Shown here: in pieces, positions 1-6,973 of the stretch
How the letters are laid out: each line of letters begins with the position of its first letter
Numbering within the stretch: the first letter of the stretch is position 1
Origin: Rhodospirillales bacterium
GTDB lineage: Bacteria; Pseudomonadota; Alphaproteobacteria; Rhodospirillales; Shumkoniaceae
Direction: 5' to 3'
Length of the DNA: 64,000 nucleotides
Assembly: GCA_018432935.1 (NCBI GenBank)
Contig: JAHDSF010000030.1
Coordinates: 1 to 64,000 of the forward strand
Program-made: the position numbers and the translations under genes
Notes under the pieces: model-generated
What the model saw: only the letters and a program-made list of their open reading frames with translations
Database searches by the model: none
Told to the model about the DNA's origin: nothing

Positions 1-93
1 TACCTGTCGCCCGTGGAGTACGAATTGAACCTGCCGAGAGTGCGGCGGGCGGTACCGCCCGCCGCACTCTCAATCACCGAGACCTGTCCCTGA
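1..93 (+). CDS. IS3-family transposase, C-terminal fragment
   Basis: The frame is open from the first base to a TGA at 91-93 and gives 30 residues beginning YLSPVEYELN. This is the conserved C-terminal tail of IS3-family OrfB (DDE) transposases, which usually reads LGYLSPxEYE. The rest of the protein lies outside the window. The tail after the motif runs through a perfect 36-bp palindrome, so the last residues are unlikely to be conserved. Because only the end is visible, I cannot tell whether the transposase is intact. Confidence 0.6.
   Translation, partial: YLSPVEYELNLPRVRRAVPPAALSITETCP
36..71. repeat. Perfect 36-bp palindrome
   Basis: Two 18-base arms are exact reverse complements with no loop, centred on GGTACC. 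The palindrome lies inside the last codons of the transposase. There is no T-run after it, so it is not a classical terminator. It could form a cruciform or an mRNA hairpin over the end of the transposase message. Confidence 0.85.
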
Positions 94-130
94 GTTGCGT
101 GTCTCAGGCGAGGGGTGCAGTCCATGACTC

Positions 131-158
131 CGACCCCTTTTTCGCGACCCCTTTTTCG
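131..158. repeat. Tandem 14-bp duplication
   Basis: The unit CGACCCCTTTTTCG occurs twice back to back at 131-144 and 145-158. It lies between the IS3 end and the 3' end of the enoyl-CoA hydratase gene. Function unknown; probably replication slippage. Confidence 0.8.
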
Positions 159-180
159 CCTGCTTGTCTGCGCTTTTCAG

Positions 181-963
181 CTACGAGTGCGTGAACCTCG
201 GCTTGTCCTTGGCGAAGAAGGCGCGGAAGCCCTCCTTGGCGTCGTCGGTGGCAAAGGCCTCATCGGTCAGCGCGTAGACCCGCTCGATCGACTCGTCCTC
301 GGGCAGGTCGAGCGAGAGGTCAATCGCCTTCTTGCAGATCTGCAGCGCGCGGTTGGGCCGGGTGGCGATTTCGCGGGCAAGCGCCAGCGCCGCCTGCAGC
401 GCCTGGCCATCGGGCACGACCCGGTTGACGAGGCCCCAGGCGAGCGCGGTACGGGCGTCGATGGGGTCGCCCAGGAACATCATCTCCTTGGCCCGGCCCT
501 CGCCGATCCGGCGCGGCACCCGGACGGTGCCGCCGCTGCCCGGAAACACCGCCAGCTTGATCTCGGGCAGGGCCAGCCTGGTGCCTTCCTCGGCGATAAG
601 GATGTCGCAGCAGACCGCCAGCTCGAGGCCGCCGCCCATGGCGGCCCCGTTGAGGGCCGCGATGGTCGGCTTGGGGAAGTCGTCGAGACGGCTGTAGGTC
701 TCGTTCTCGCCCCGCATCTTCTTGTCGACGACGTCGCCGTCGCGGATGTAGTCGGGGAATTCCTTGATATCGGAGCCGACGCAGAAGGCGCGCTTTCCCG
801 CCCCGGTGACGACCAGCGCGCGCACCGCCGGATCGGGCGCCAGCCGCACCAGCGCCTCGTCGAGCTGCCGGCGCAGCGCGAGACTGACGACGTTGAGCGG
901 CGGGTTGTCGAGGGTGAGCAGCGCAACGCCGTCATTGACGTCGGTGCGGACGAGATCGCCCAT
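181..963 (-). CDS. Enoyl-CoA hydratase/isomerase family protein
   Basis: This 260-residue protein has the normal length of a single-domain crotonase. The oxyanion-hole segment AALNGAAMGGGLELAVCCDI and the second block LPEIKLAVFPGSGGT are clear, and both carry the glutamates used by true hydratases (GLE and LPE). It most likely hydrates trans-2-enoyl-CoA in fatty-acid or amino-acid degradation, but the crotonase fold also covers isomerases and hydrolases, so the substrate is open. The ATG has AAGGAG six bases upstream. It stands alone; its 3' end faces the IS3 remnant. Confidence 0.9.
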   Translation of the reverse strand: MGDLVRTDVNDGVALLTLDNPPLNVVSLALRRQLDEALVRLAPDPAVRALVVTGAGKRAFCVGSDIKEFPDYIRDGDVVDKKMRGENETYSRLDDFPKPTIAALNGAAMGGGLELAVCCDILIAEEGTRLALPEIKLAVFPGSGGTVRVPRRIGEGRAKEMMFLGDPIDARTALAWGLVNRVVPDGQALQAALALAREIATRPNRALQICKKAIDLSLDLPEDESIERVYALTDEAFATDDAKEGFRAFFAKDKPRFTHS

Positions 964-1082
964 GGTCGGCTCCTTCGGCGCGAGACTGTGATGCCGCAGC
1001 AGTACTCCGCACCGCGGCCTAGGGCAACCCGGATCGGACCGGAGGGGGCGATCGAACGCCCCTCCCCTTCAAGTGGCGAGAG

Positions 1083-1268
1083 CTAGGCGTCGAGAGGCCG
1101 CCTCGCCGTCTCCTTCCGCCGCGCCGGGCGGGGTGCCTTCTTGTCCTTCGCGTCCGGCCCCTCGGACGAGGGCGCCGCGAGGTTGCCCGTTGCAGCCCAC
1201 CGGGCCAGCACGGGCGACGAACGCTTGGGAGTCCGGGCGTTGAACCACTTCGCTGTTTCCGCAGTCAT
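1083..1268 (-). CDS. Small basic hypothetical protein (61 aa)
   Basis: The start is an ATG at 1268 preceded by AAAGGAG with ideal spacing, which decides against the longer frame starting at 1382. The protein begins MTAETAKWFNARTPKR and ends in a Lys/Arg/Pro-rich tail. No domain is recognised. The strong ribosome site and its place between two conserved genes support it being real. The N-terminus resembles short cold-shock-like or RNA-associated peptides only superficially. Confidence 0.5.
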   Translation of the reverse strand: MTAETAKWFNARTPKRSSPVLARWAATGNLAAPSSEGPDAKDKKAPRPARRKETARRPLDA

Positions 1269-1407
1269 GGCAACTCCTTTCAGGATATTGCGCGCCCGCG
1301 ACTGCTTCTGTTGATGCCTGGCGCCGGAACGCCAGGGCAGGCACAGCCACCCCAGAGTGGAGGAATCGGGGCCGGGATTCAACGAAAATTAACCATGGCC
1401 TACAGCC

Positions 1408-2530
1408 CTATCCGCCGAGACCCTCCTTGCCGCCCTTGATGCGCTGCGCCAGCGAGGCGGCCATGAAGGCGTCAAGATCGCCGTCGAGAACCGCCCCGGT
1501 GTTGCTGGTCTCGACCTCGGTGCGCAGATCCTTGACCATCTGGTAGGGCTGCAGCACGTAGGAGCGGATCTGGTGGCCCCAGGCGATGTCTGTCTTCGCT
1601 TCGTGCTCGGCCTGGGCCACAGCCTCGCGCTTGCGCAGCTCGTGCTCGTAGAGCCGTGCCTTCAGCATGGCCATCGCCTCGGCCCGGTTGCGATGCTGCG
1701 AGCGGTCGTTCTGGCACTGCACCACGATGCCGGTCGGGTTGTGGGTGATGCGAACCGCGCTTTCGGTCCGGTTCACGTGCTGGCCACCGGCGCCCGAGGC
1801 GCGGTAGACGTCGATGCGCAGGTCCTTCTCCTGGATGTCGACCTGGATCGTCTCGTCGACCACCGGATAGACCCACACCGAGGCGAAGCTGGTGTGGCGG
1901 CGGGCGTTGGAGTCGAACGGCGAAATGCGGACCAGGCGATGCACCCCGGCCTCGGTCTTGAGCCAGCCGTACGCATTGCGCCCGGAGACCCGGACGGTCG
2001 AGGACTTCAGCCCCGCCTCCTCGCCCGGGCTCTCTTCCAGCCATTCCACCTTGTAGCCGTGCTGCTCGGCCCAGCGGACGTACATGCGCAGCAGCATCTG
2101 CGCCCAGTCCTGGGCCTCGGTGCCGCCGGCGCCGGCATGGACCTCGAGGTAGCAGTCGTTGCCGTCGGCCTCGCCCGAGAGCAGCGTTTCCAGCTCGGCT
2201 TTGGCGGCCTTCTCGCGCAGCCCGGCAAGCACCTTCTCGGCTTCGGCGACGATGCCGGCGTCGCCCTCGGCTTCGCCGAGCTCGATCAGTTCGAGGTTCT
2301 CGGCCAGCTCGCGCGAAAGCATCTCGATGCCCCGGATGCCTGCGTCGAGCCGGGTGCGCTCACGCATCACGCTCTGGGCGCGCTCGGGGTTGTTCCACAG
2401 GTTGGGGTCTTCGGAAAGGGCGTTCAGCTCTTCCAGGCGGAGGACGGCCTGGTCGTAGTCAAAGATGCCTCCTCAGCAGTTCCAGCGACTGCTCGACGTC
2501 CTGAGAAAGCGCTTCGATCTCGGCGCGCAT
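1408..2530 (-). CDS. prfB: Peptide chain release factor 2 (programmed +1 frameshift)
   Basis: RF2 recognises UGA and UAA stop codons and triggers peptide release on the ribosome. The gene is in two frames: codons 1-23 run from ATG 2530 to CTT at 2464-2462, then an in-frame TGA (2461-2459). After a +1 slip the second frame runs from 2460 to 1408, giving about 373 residues, the normal RF2 length. The second frame holds the peptidyl-tRNA hydrolysis loop [18 protein letters not shown] with the universal GGQ. The ATG has GGAG upstream. It lies just downstream of mrcA on the same strand (145-bp gap). Annotation tools that ignore the shift will call a truncated 320-residue protein. Confidence 0.97.
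2458..2473 (-). promoter_or_regulatory. prfB autoregulatory frameshift site
   Basis: Read on the minus strand the site is AGGAGG CAT CTT TGA C. It has an internal Shine-Dalgarno sequence three bases before the slippery CTT codon and a UGA followed by C. This is the classical RF2 feedback element: when RF2 is scarce the ribosome pauses at UGA and slips +1 into the long frame; when RF2 is abundant it terminates after 23 codons. Confidence 0.95.
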
Positions 2531-2675
2531 GGGAGTCTCCGTGTCCGATCCGAGCCCGGGATGTAGCCCGGCGGCGCGGCCGAAGCAAGAACCCTGTCGA
2601 GGCGCGGCCGATGATCACGACGCTGGTCGGCATGACGGCGCGGCGCCGGCCCTCTCGCCTCGTCGACCGCGAGCC

Positions 2676-5105
2676 CTAGTACAGCCCGCCGGTCCCCAGC
2701 GACGGACCTTCCTCGACGCCTTCGGCCGAGAAACCGCCAAGAACCGGGCCGCCCACGGTCGGCTCGTAACCGGGCCGGAACGCCTCGATGATGACGTTGC
2801 GTTCCCCCGGCTGGGCGAGTTCTCCGGTCTCCGCCTTCACGCGCACCAGTCGGACCCCGGGCGGGATCCGGAACGGGATCGCGGGCTTGCCCTCGAGGGC
2901 CGCCTGCATGAAGTCGCGGAACACGGGGGCCGCCACCGAGGCGCCCTGCTCGTTCTTGCCGAGCGTGCGCGGCTCGTCGAACCCGACGTAGAGTCCGACC
3001 GCCAGGTCGGGGGTGAAGCCGACGAACCAGGCGTCGTTGGAATCGTTGGTGGTGCCTGTCTTGCCGGCCAGCGGCTTTCCGACCGCCTTGACCCGCACGC
3101 CGGTGCCGCGCTCGACCACCCCGTGCAGCATCGAGACCATCTGGTAGGCGATCGCGGGGTCCTCGACCTGCGGCCGGGTGTCGGGGATATCCGGCGTCGG
3201 CTGGCCGGCCCAGCTTTCGGCGCGGCACTCCTCGCAGGCGCGATTGTCGTGACGGAACACCGTCTTGCCCTTGTGGTCCTGGATGCGGTCGATCAGGGTC
3301 GGGGTGATCTTGCGGCCGCCGTTCACGAGCATGGCGTAGGCAGAGGTCAGGCGCAGCAGCGTCGTCTCGCCGGCGCCGAGCGACATCGACAGCGTCTCCG
3401 GCAGGTCGTCGACGATGCCGAACCGTTCGGCCACCTCGGCGACCTTCTCCATGCCCACCGTCTGGGCAAGCCGCACCGTCATCAGGTTGCGCGACTTCTC
3501 GATGCCCAGCCGCATCGTGCTGGGTCCGTAGAACTCGTGGGTGTAGTTGGCCGGCCGCCACTTCGGCAGGCCCGGGCCCTGGTCGATCACGAACGGCGCG
3601 TCGAGGATCAGTGTCGACGGGGTGTAGCCTTCCTCGAGCCCCGCCAGATAGACGAACGGCTTGAATGCCGAACCCGGCTGCCGCCTGGCCTGGGTGGCCC
3701 GGTTGTATTGGCTGAGAGCGAACGAGTAGCCGCCGCTCATCGCCAGCACGCGGCCGGTATGCGGGTCGAGCGCCACCAGGGCGCCTTCGACGTCGGGAAT
3801 CTGGCGCAACGCGTAGGGCGGCAAGCCGGCGACGACCGCGCCCACCGAGGCCTGCGCCTGCGGCAGTGCCTCGACGAGGACGACATCGCCTGGCGCCAGC
3901 ACGTCGGCCGGGATGCGCGGGGACGCACCGACGTGCTGCTCCTTCAGCCAAGGCCGCGCCCACTTCATCTCGGCGAACGGGATCCGGCCCTGCGAACGAT
4001 CGACGAAGCCGATCGTCGCCTCGGTCTCGGCAAGGCCGATGACGGCCGCCATGCGCCAATCGCCGACGCCCTTCGGCGGCTCCACGCCCGCCAGCCTGGC
4101 CGCCCAGTCGCCGCGCACGTCGCCCAGACGGGCGACGGGGCCGCGCCAGCCATGCCGGCGGTCGTACTGCTCGAGCCCGCTGCGAAGGGCGCGGTCGGCG
4201 ATCGCCTGCAGTTCCGGCTGCACGGTGGTACGCACCGAAAGCCCGCCCTTGTAGAGCGACTGTTCGCCGTAGCGGTCGGCGAGCTCGCGCCGCACCTCCT
4301 CCGCGAAGTAGCTGGCCTCGACGAACTGGGCGTCCTCGCGCGGCCGCACCACGAGCGGCTCGGAGAACGCCTGCCGGGCCTCCTCGGCGCTCAGGAAGCC
4401 GTCCTCTATCATGCGCCCGATCACCCAATCGCGGCGTGCGCGCGCCGCCTCGGGCGCCCGGATCGGATGATAGTTGTTGGGCGCCTTCGGCAGCGCGCCG
4501 AGGTAGGCCGCTTCGCTGACCGTCAGCTCATCGAGCGACTTGTTGAAGTAGTTCAGCGCCGCCGCCGCGACACCGTAGGACCCGAATCCAAGATAGATCT
4601 CGTTGAGATAGAGCTCGAGGATGCGGTCCTTGCTGAGCGCCTGTTCGATCCTGAAGGCGAGGATCGCCTCCTTGGCCTTGCGCTCGATCGAGACCTCGTT
4701 GGTCAGCAGAAAGTTCTTGGCCACCTGCTGCGTGATGGTCGATGCCCCGACCGGCCGGCGATTCGCCCCCATGTTTGCCAGATTGGTGATCGCGGCCTTG
4801 ATGATGCCGGGCAGATCGACCCCCGGGTGCTGGTAGAAGGTCTTGTCCTCGGCCGAGAGGAAGGCCTGGATGACGCGCTTCGGGATCGCCTCGACGGGCA
4901 CGAAGACGCGCCGCTCGACGGCGTACTCGGCGAGCAGCCGCCCGTCACCTGCATGCACGCGGGTCATCACCGGCGGTTCGTACGTGGCAAGCTGTCGGTA
5001 ATCCGGCAGGCCGCGGCCGAAATAGTAGAAGCCATAAAGACCGCCGCCCGCGGCGACCAGCACCGCAACCAGGAGCACGCCGACGAACGCCAGGAAGTAT
5101 TTCAT
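2676..5105 (-). CDS. mrcA: Penicillin-binding protein 1A (bifunctional transglycosylase/transpeptidase)
   Basis: This 809-residue class A PBP polymerises and cross-links peptidoglycan in the periplasm. Residues about 5-25 are the membrane anchor. The GT51 domain follows with EDKTFYQHPGVD (catalytic Glu) and GASTITQQVAKNFLL. Transpeptidase motifs are all present: GSAFKPF (SxxK nucleophile), SRN (SxN) and GKTGTTND (KTG). An insert between the two domains matches the long-PBP1A type. It follows amiC on the same strand with about a 100-bp gap and precedes prfB, an order common in alphaproteobacteria. No strong ribosome site precedes the ATG. Confidence 0.95.
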   Translation of the reverse strand: MKYFLAFVGVLLVAVLVAAGGGLYGFYYFGRGLPDYRQLATYEPPVMTRVHAGDGRLLAEYAVERRVFVPVEAIPKRVIQAFLSAEDKTFYQHPGVDLPGIIKAAITNLANMGANRRPVGASTITQQVAKNFLLTNEVSIERKAKEAILAFRIEQALSKDRILELYLNEIYLGFGSYGVAAAALNYFNKSLDELTVSEAAYLGALPKAPNNYHPIRAPEAARARRDWVIGRMIEDGFLSAEEARQAFSEPLVVRPREDAQFVEASYFAEEVRRELADRYGEQSLYKGGLSVRTTVQPELQAIADRALRSGLEQYDRRHGWRGPVARLGDVRGDWAARLAGVEPPKGVGDWRMAAVIGLAETEATIGFVDRSQGRIPFAEMKWARPWLKEQHVGASPRIPADVLAPGDVVLVEALPQAQASVGAVVAGLPPYALRQIPDVEGALVALDPHTGRVLAMSGGYSFALSQYNRATQARRQPGSAFKPFVYLAGLEEGYTPSTLILDAPFVIDQGPGLPKWRPANYTHEFYGPSTMRLGIEKSRNLMTVRLAQTVGMEKVAEVAERFGIVDDLPETLSMSLGAGETTLLRLTSAYAMLVNGGRKITPTLIDRIQDHKGKTVFRHDNRACEECRAESWAGQPTPDIPDTRPQVEDPAIAYQMVSMLHGVVERGTGVRVKAVGKPLAGKTGTTNDSNDAWFVGFTPDLAVGLYVGFDEPRTLGKNEQGASVAAPVFRDFMQAALEGKPAIPFRIPPGVRLVRVKAETGELAQPGERNVIIEAFRPGYEPTVGGPVLGGFSAEGVEEGPSLGTGGLY

Positions 5106-5202
5106 GTCTTTTTCGGATCAGTTGACGGCTCGATGAGAAACGCCCTCGATGCCGATGTGGAGTTCGCCCTGCCTAAAGTCAAATTATGGCGGAGTTGTGG
5201 GG

Positions 5203-6543
5203 CTATCGCCGGTTGTGGGCTTCCTCCACCTGGGCGAAAAAGCGGTCGACGGCTGCAGCGATGCCGGTGGCCAGAGTCTGGCGGTACGCCTTGGTGCGCA
5301 GCGCTTTCTCCTCGGCGACATTGGACAGGAAGCCGAGCTCCACCAGCACGGAGGGAATGTCGGGCGATTTCAGCACGACGAAGCTGGCAAACCGGTGGGC
5401 GTTGCGCAGCAGCGCGGAACTGCGCCCCATTTCGGCGACCGTCAAGGTAGCGAATCGACTTGACTGGTTCATCGTTTCGCGCTGCGCGAGGTCGAGAAGG
5501 ATGTTGCTGACCTCGGCGGACTCCCGCGACAGGTCGACGCCGCCGATGAGGTCCGCCTTATTCTCCCTTTCGGCGAGTTGTTCGGCCAGATTGTCCGACG
5601 CCTTCTGCGATAGCGTATAGATCGACAGGCCGCGGATCGAAGGGTCGGCCATCGCATCGGCATGCAGCGAGATGAAGAGGTCGCCGCCGGCTTCTCGGGC
5701 GAACGCCACCCGGTCCTGCAGCCGGATGAAGACGTCGCGTTCGCGGGTCAGCAGCACCTTGTACTTGCCCGACTTCTCGAGCACGGCCTTGAGCTCGCGA
5801 GCGGTCGCCAGGGTCACGTGCTTCTCGTAGGTGCCGCTCACCGAGATGGCGCCGGGATCGGCGCCGCCGTGTCCGGGGTCGATCACCACCACCCGCTTGC
5901 GCGGAGCGGCGGGTGGAGGCGGAGGCGGCGTCACCGCGGCAACCCGGGTCCGCACCGGCTGCGGGGTCCCCAGCACGGCTGGCGGGGGCAGAGTCGCCGC
6001 GGGTGCCGAGAGGCCGGCCGCCGGAGGCGACTGGGACGGCGCCGCGCCTTCTTCGTAAACGGCAACCTCGCGCAGCTTGTCGATCCCGGCATGGAACGCA
6101 TCCGGCGCCTCGGGCGCAAGATCGATGACGAGGCGATGCTCGCCGCTGCCGCCGGGGGGCACCAGGACGAAGACGCTGTCGATGGTCGCTTCGCGCGCGA
6201 GGTCCAGCACGACCCGGGTGGTGCCCGGCTTGAACAGGCCATAGCGGACCTTGCCCAACAGGCCTTGGTTGGACGGCAGAGGACGCTGCGGCAGTCGCCA
6301 CCCGACCTCGGGCAGATCGATGACCACTCGCGGGGGCCCTTCGAGGGTGAAAACCCGTGCGGTGACCTGCTCCGTCATGTCGAGGACCAGTCGGGTGCGG
6401 TTGTCCTCGATACCGATGCGGATGTCGGTGACCACGGGACGGCCGGCAGCCGGCGCAGCCGCAGTCGCCTGGAACGCTCCCGCCGCAAGCGTCAGCAGAG
6501 CCAGTAAGACGATGCGCGTGCTGCGTGCGAACGTATTCCCCAC
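5203..6543 (-). CDS. amiC: N-acetylmuramoyl-L-alanine amidase with AMIN domain
   Basis: The enzyme cleaves the amide between MurNAc and the stem peptide, normally at the division septum. I start it at GTG 6543 (446 aa), because AGGTAGGAT lies just upstream and the protein then opens with a textbook signal peptide (NTFARSTRIVLLALLTLAAG). A longer frame to 6588 would bury that signal. An AMIN domain covers about residues 33-135, a Pro-rich linker about 160-210, and the Amidase_3 domain the rest. Zinc ligands are seen in DPGHGG, the Glu of GTYEKH, SLHAD and the catalytic Glu in VELGFLSN. It is divergent from rne and sits upstream of mrcA. Confidence 0.93.
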   Translation of the reverse strand: MGNTFARSTRIVLLALLTLAAGAFQATAAAPAAGRPVVTDIRIGIEDNRTRLVLDMTEQVTARVFTLEGPPRVVIDLPEVGWRLPQRPLPSNQGLLGKVRYGLFKPGTTRVVLDLAREATIDSVFVLVPPGGSGEHRLVIDLAPEAPDAFHAGIDKLREVAVYEEGAAPSQSPPAAGLSAPAATLPPPAVLGTPQPVRTRVAAVTPPPPPPAAPRKRVVVIDPGHGGADPGAISVSGTYEKHVTLATARELKAVLEKSGKYKVLLTRERDVFIRLQDRVAFAREAGGDLFISLHADAMADPSIRGLSIYTLSQKASDNLAEQLAERENKADLIGGVDLSRESAEVSNILLDLAQRETMNQSSRFATLTVAEMGRSSALLRNAHRFASFVVLKSPDIPSVLVELGFLSNVAEEKALRTKAYRQTLATGIAAAVDRFFAQVEEAHNRR

Positions 6544-6973
6544 CGATCCTACCTGCGGTCCGCCGAGATCAATATGGACCGCGCACATCCCCGTTGCCCA
6601 GCGCGTCCCACGAATTTGACAAAGACGATTGTCGAAAGAAAGTGCTACGGTTATCTTAACGATGGAATGGGCCGTTCAGCTTGGCCCGGCGTCCCTCTGG
6701 GCAACGCTCGGCATCCCCTGAAGGTCCTTCTCGCTGCTGCTTGGCTAGGAATGCATGGGAAGCGGCGAGCTGTCGTGTACGATGGAAGGTTGGATTTCCC
6801 TATGCCGGTGAGAGCTGCCCGATCGCTCATGGGTGCGCGTCATGCCTGTGCGGCTGACGCCCGCTTGATCGTCGGCGCCGCCGGAGCATCTTCCCTCAAT
6901 CCCGGAACCTGGACCCGCCGCCCCGGCGCGAAAGCGTTGGCGCGCGCGGCGGGAACGCGGAGTTATATCCCTA
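6544..6973 (+). other. rne leader / amiC-rne divergent intergenic region
   Basis: These 430 bases carry no convincing coding frame. They hold the probable rne promoter at 6629-6657 and leave a leader of roughly 310 nucleotides before the RNase E start. Long leaders are usual for rne, where they mediate autoregulation by RNase E cleavage in the enterobacterial case. I did not find a confident structural match to that element. Confidence 0.5.
6629..6657 (+). promoter_or_regulatory. Candidate sigma70 promoter of rne
   Basis: TTGTCG (6629-6634), a 17-base spacer and TATCTT (6652-6657) match the housekeeping consensus at four of six positions in each box. It is the only AT-richer stretch in the region. 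A TTGACA at 6616-6621 lacks a -10 at a proper distance. Confidence 0.4.

Larger units (their letters stand above)
1..124 (+). mobile_element. Right end of an IS3-family insertion sequence
   Basis: The transposase tail stops at 93 and is followed by about 30 bases ending GGGGTGCAGTCCA at 124. Read inward on the other strand this gives TGGACTGCACCCC, the TG...CA type of terminal repeat expected for IS3-family elements. The left end is outside the window, so the inverted repeat and the target duplication cannot be checked. Confidence 0.5.

Noticed and set aside
2529..5450. Very long plus-strand open frame opposite mrcA
   Set aside because: It mirrors the PBP gene in GC-rich antisense, is rich in Arg/His/Asp without any domain, and mrcA has all catalytic motifs.
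6616..6621. Consensus TTGACA upstream of rne as the -35 box
   Set aside because: No -10-like hexamer lies 16-18 bases downstream; the TTGTCG/TATCTT pair is better spaced.
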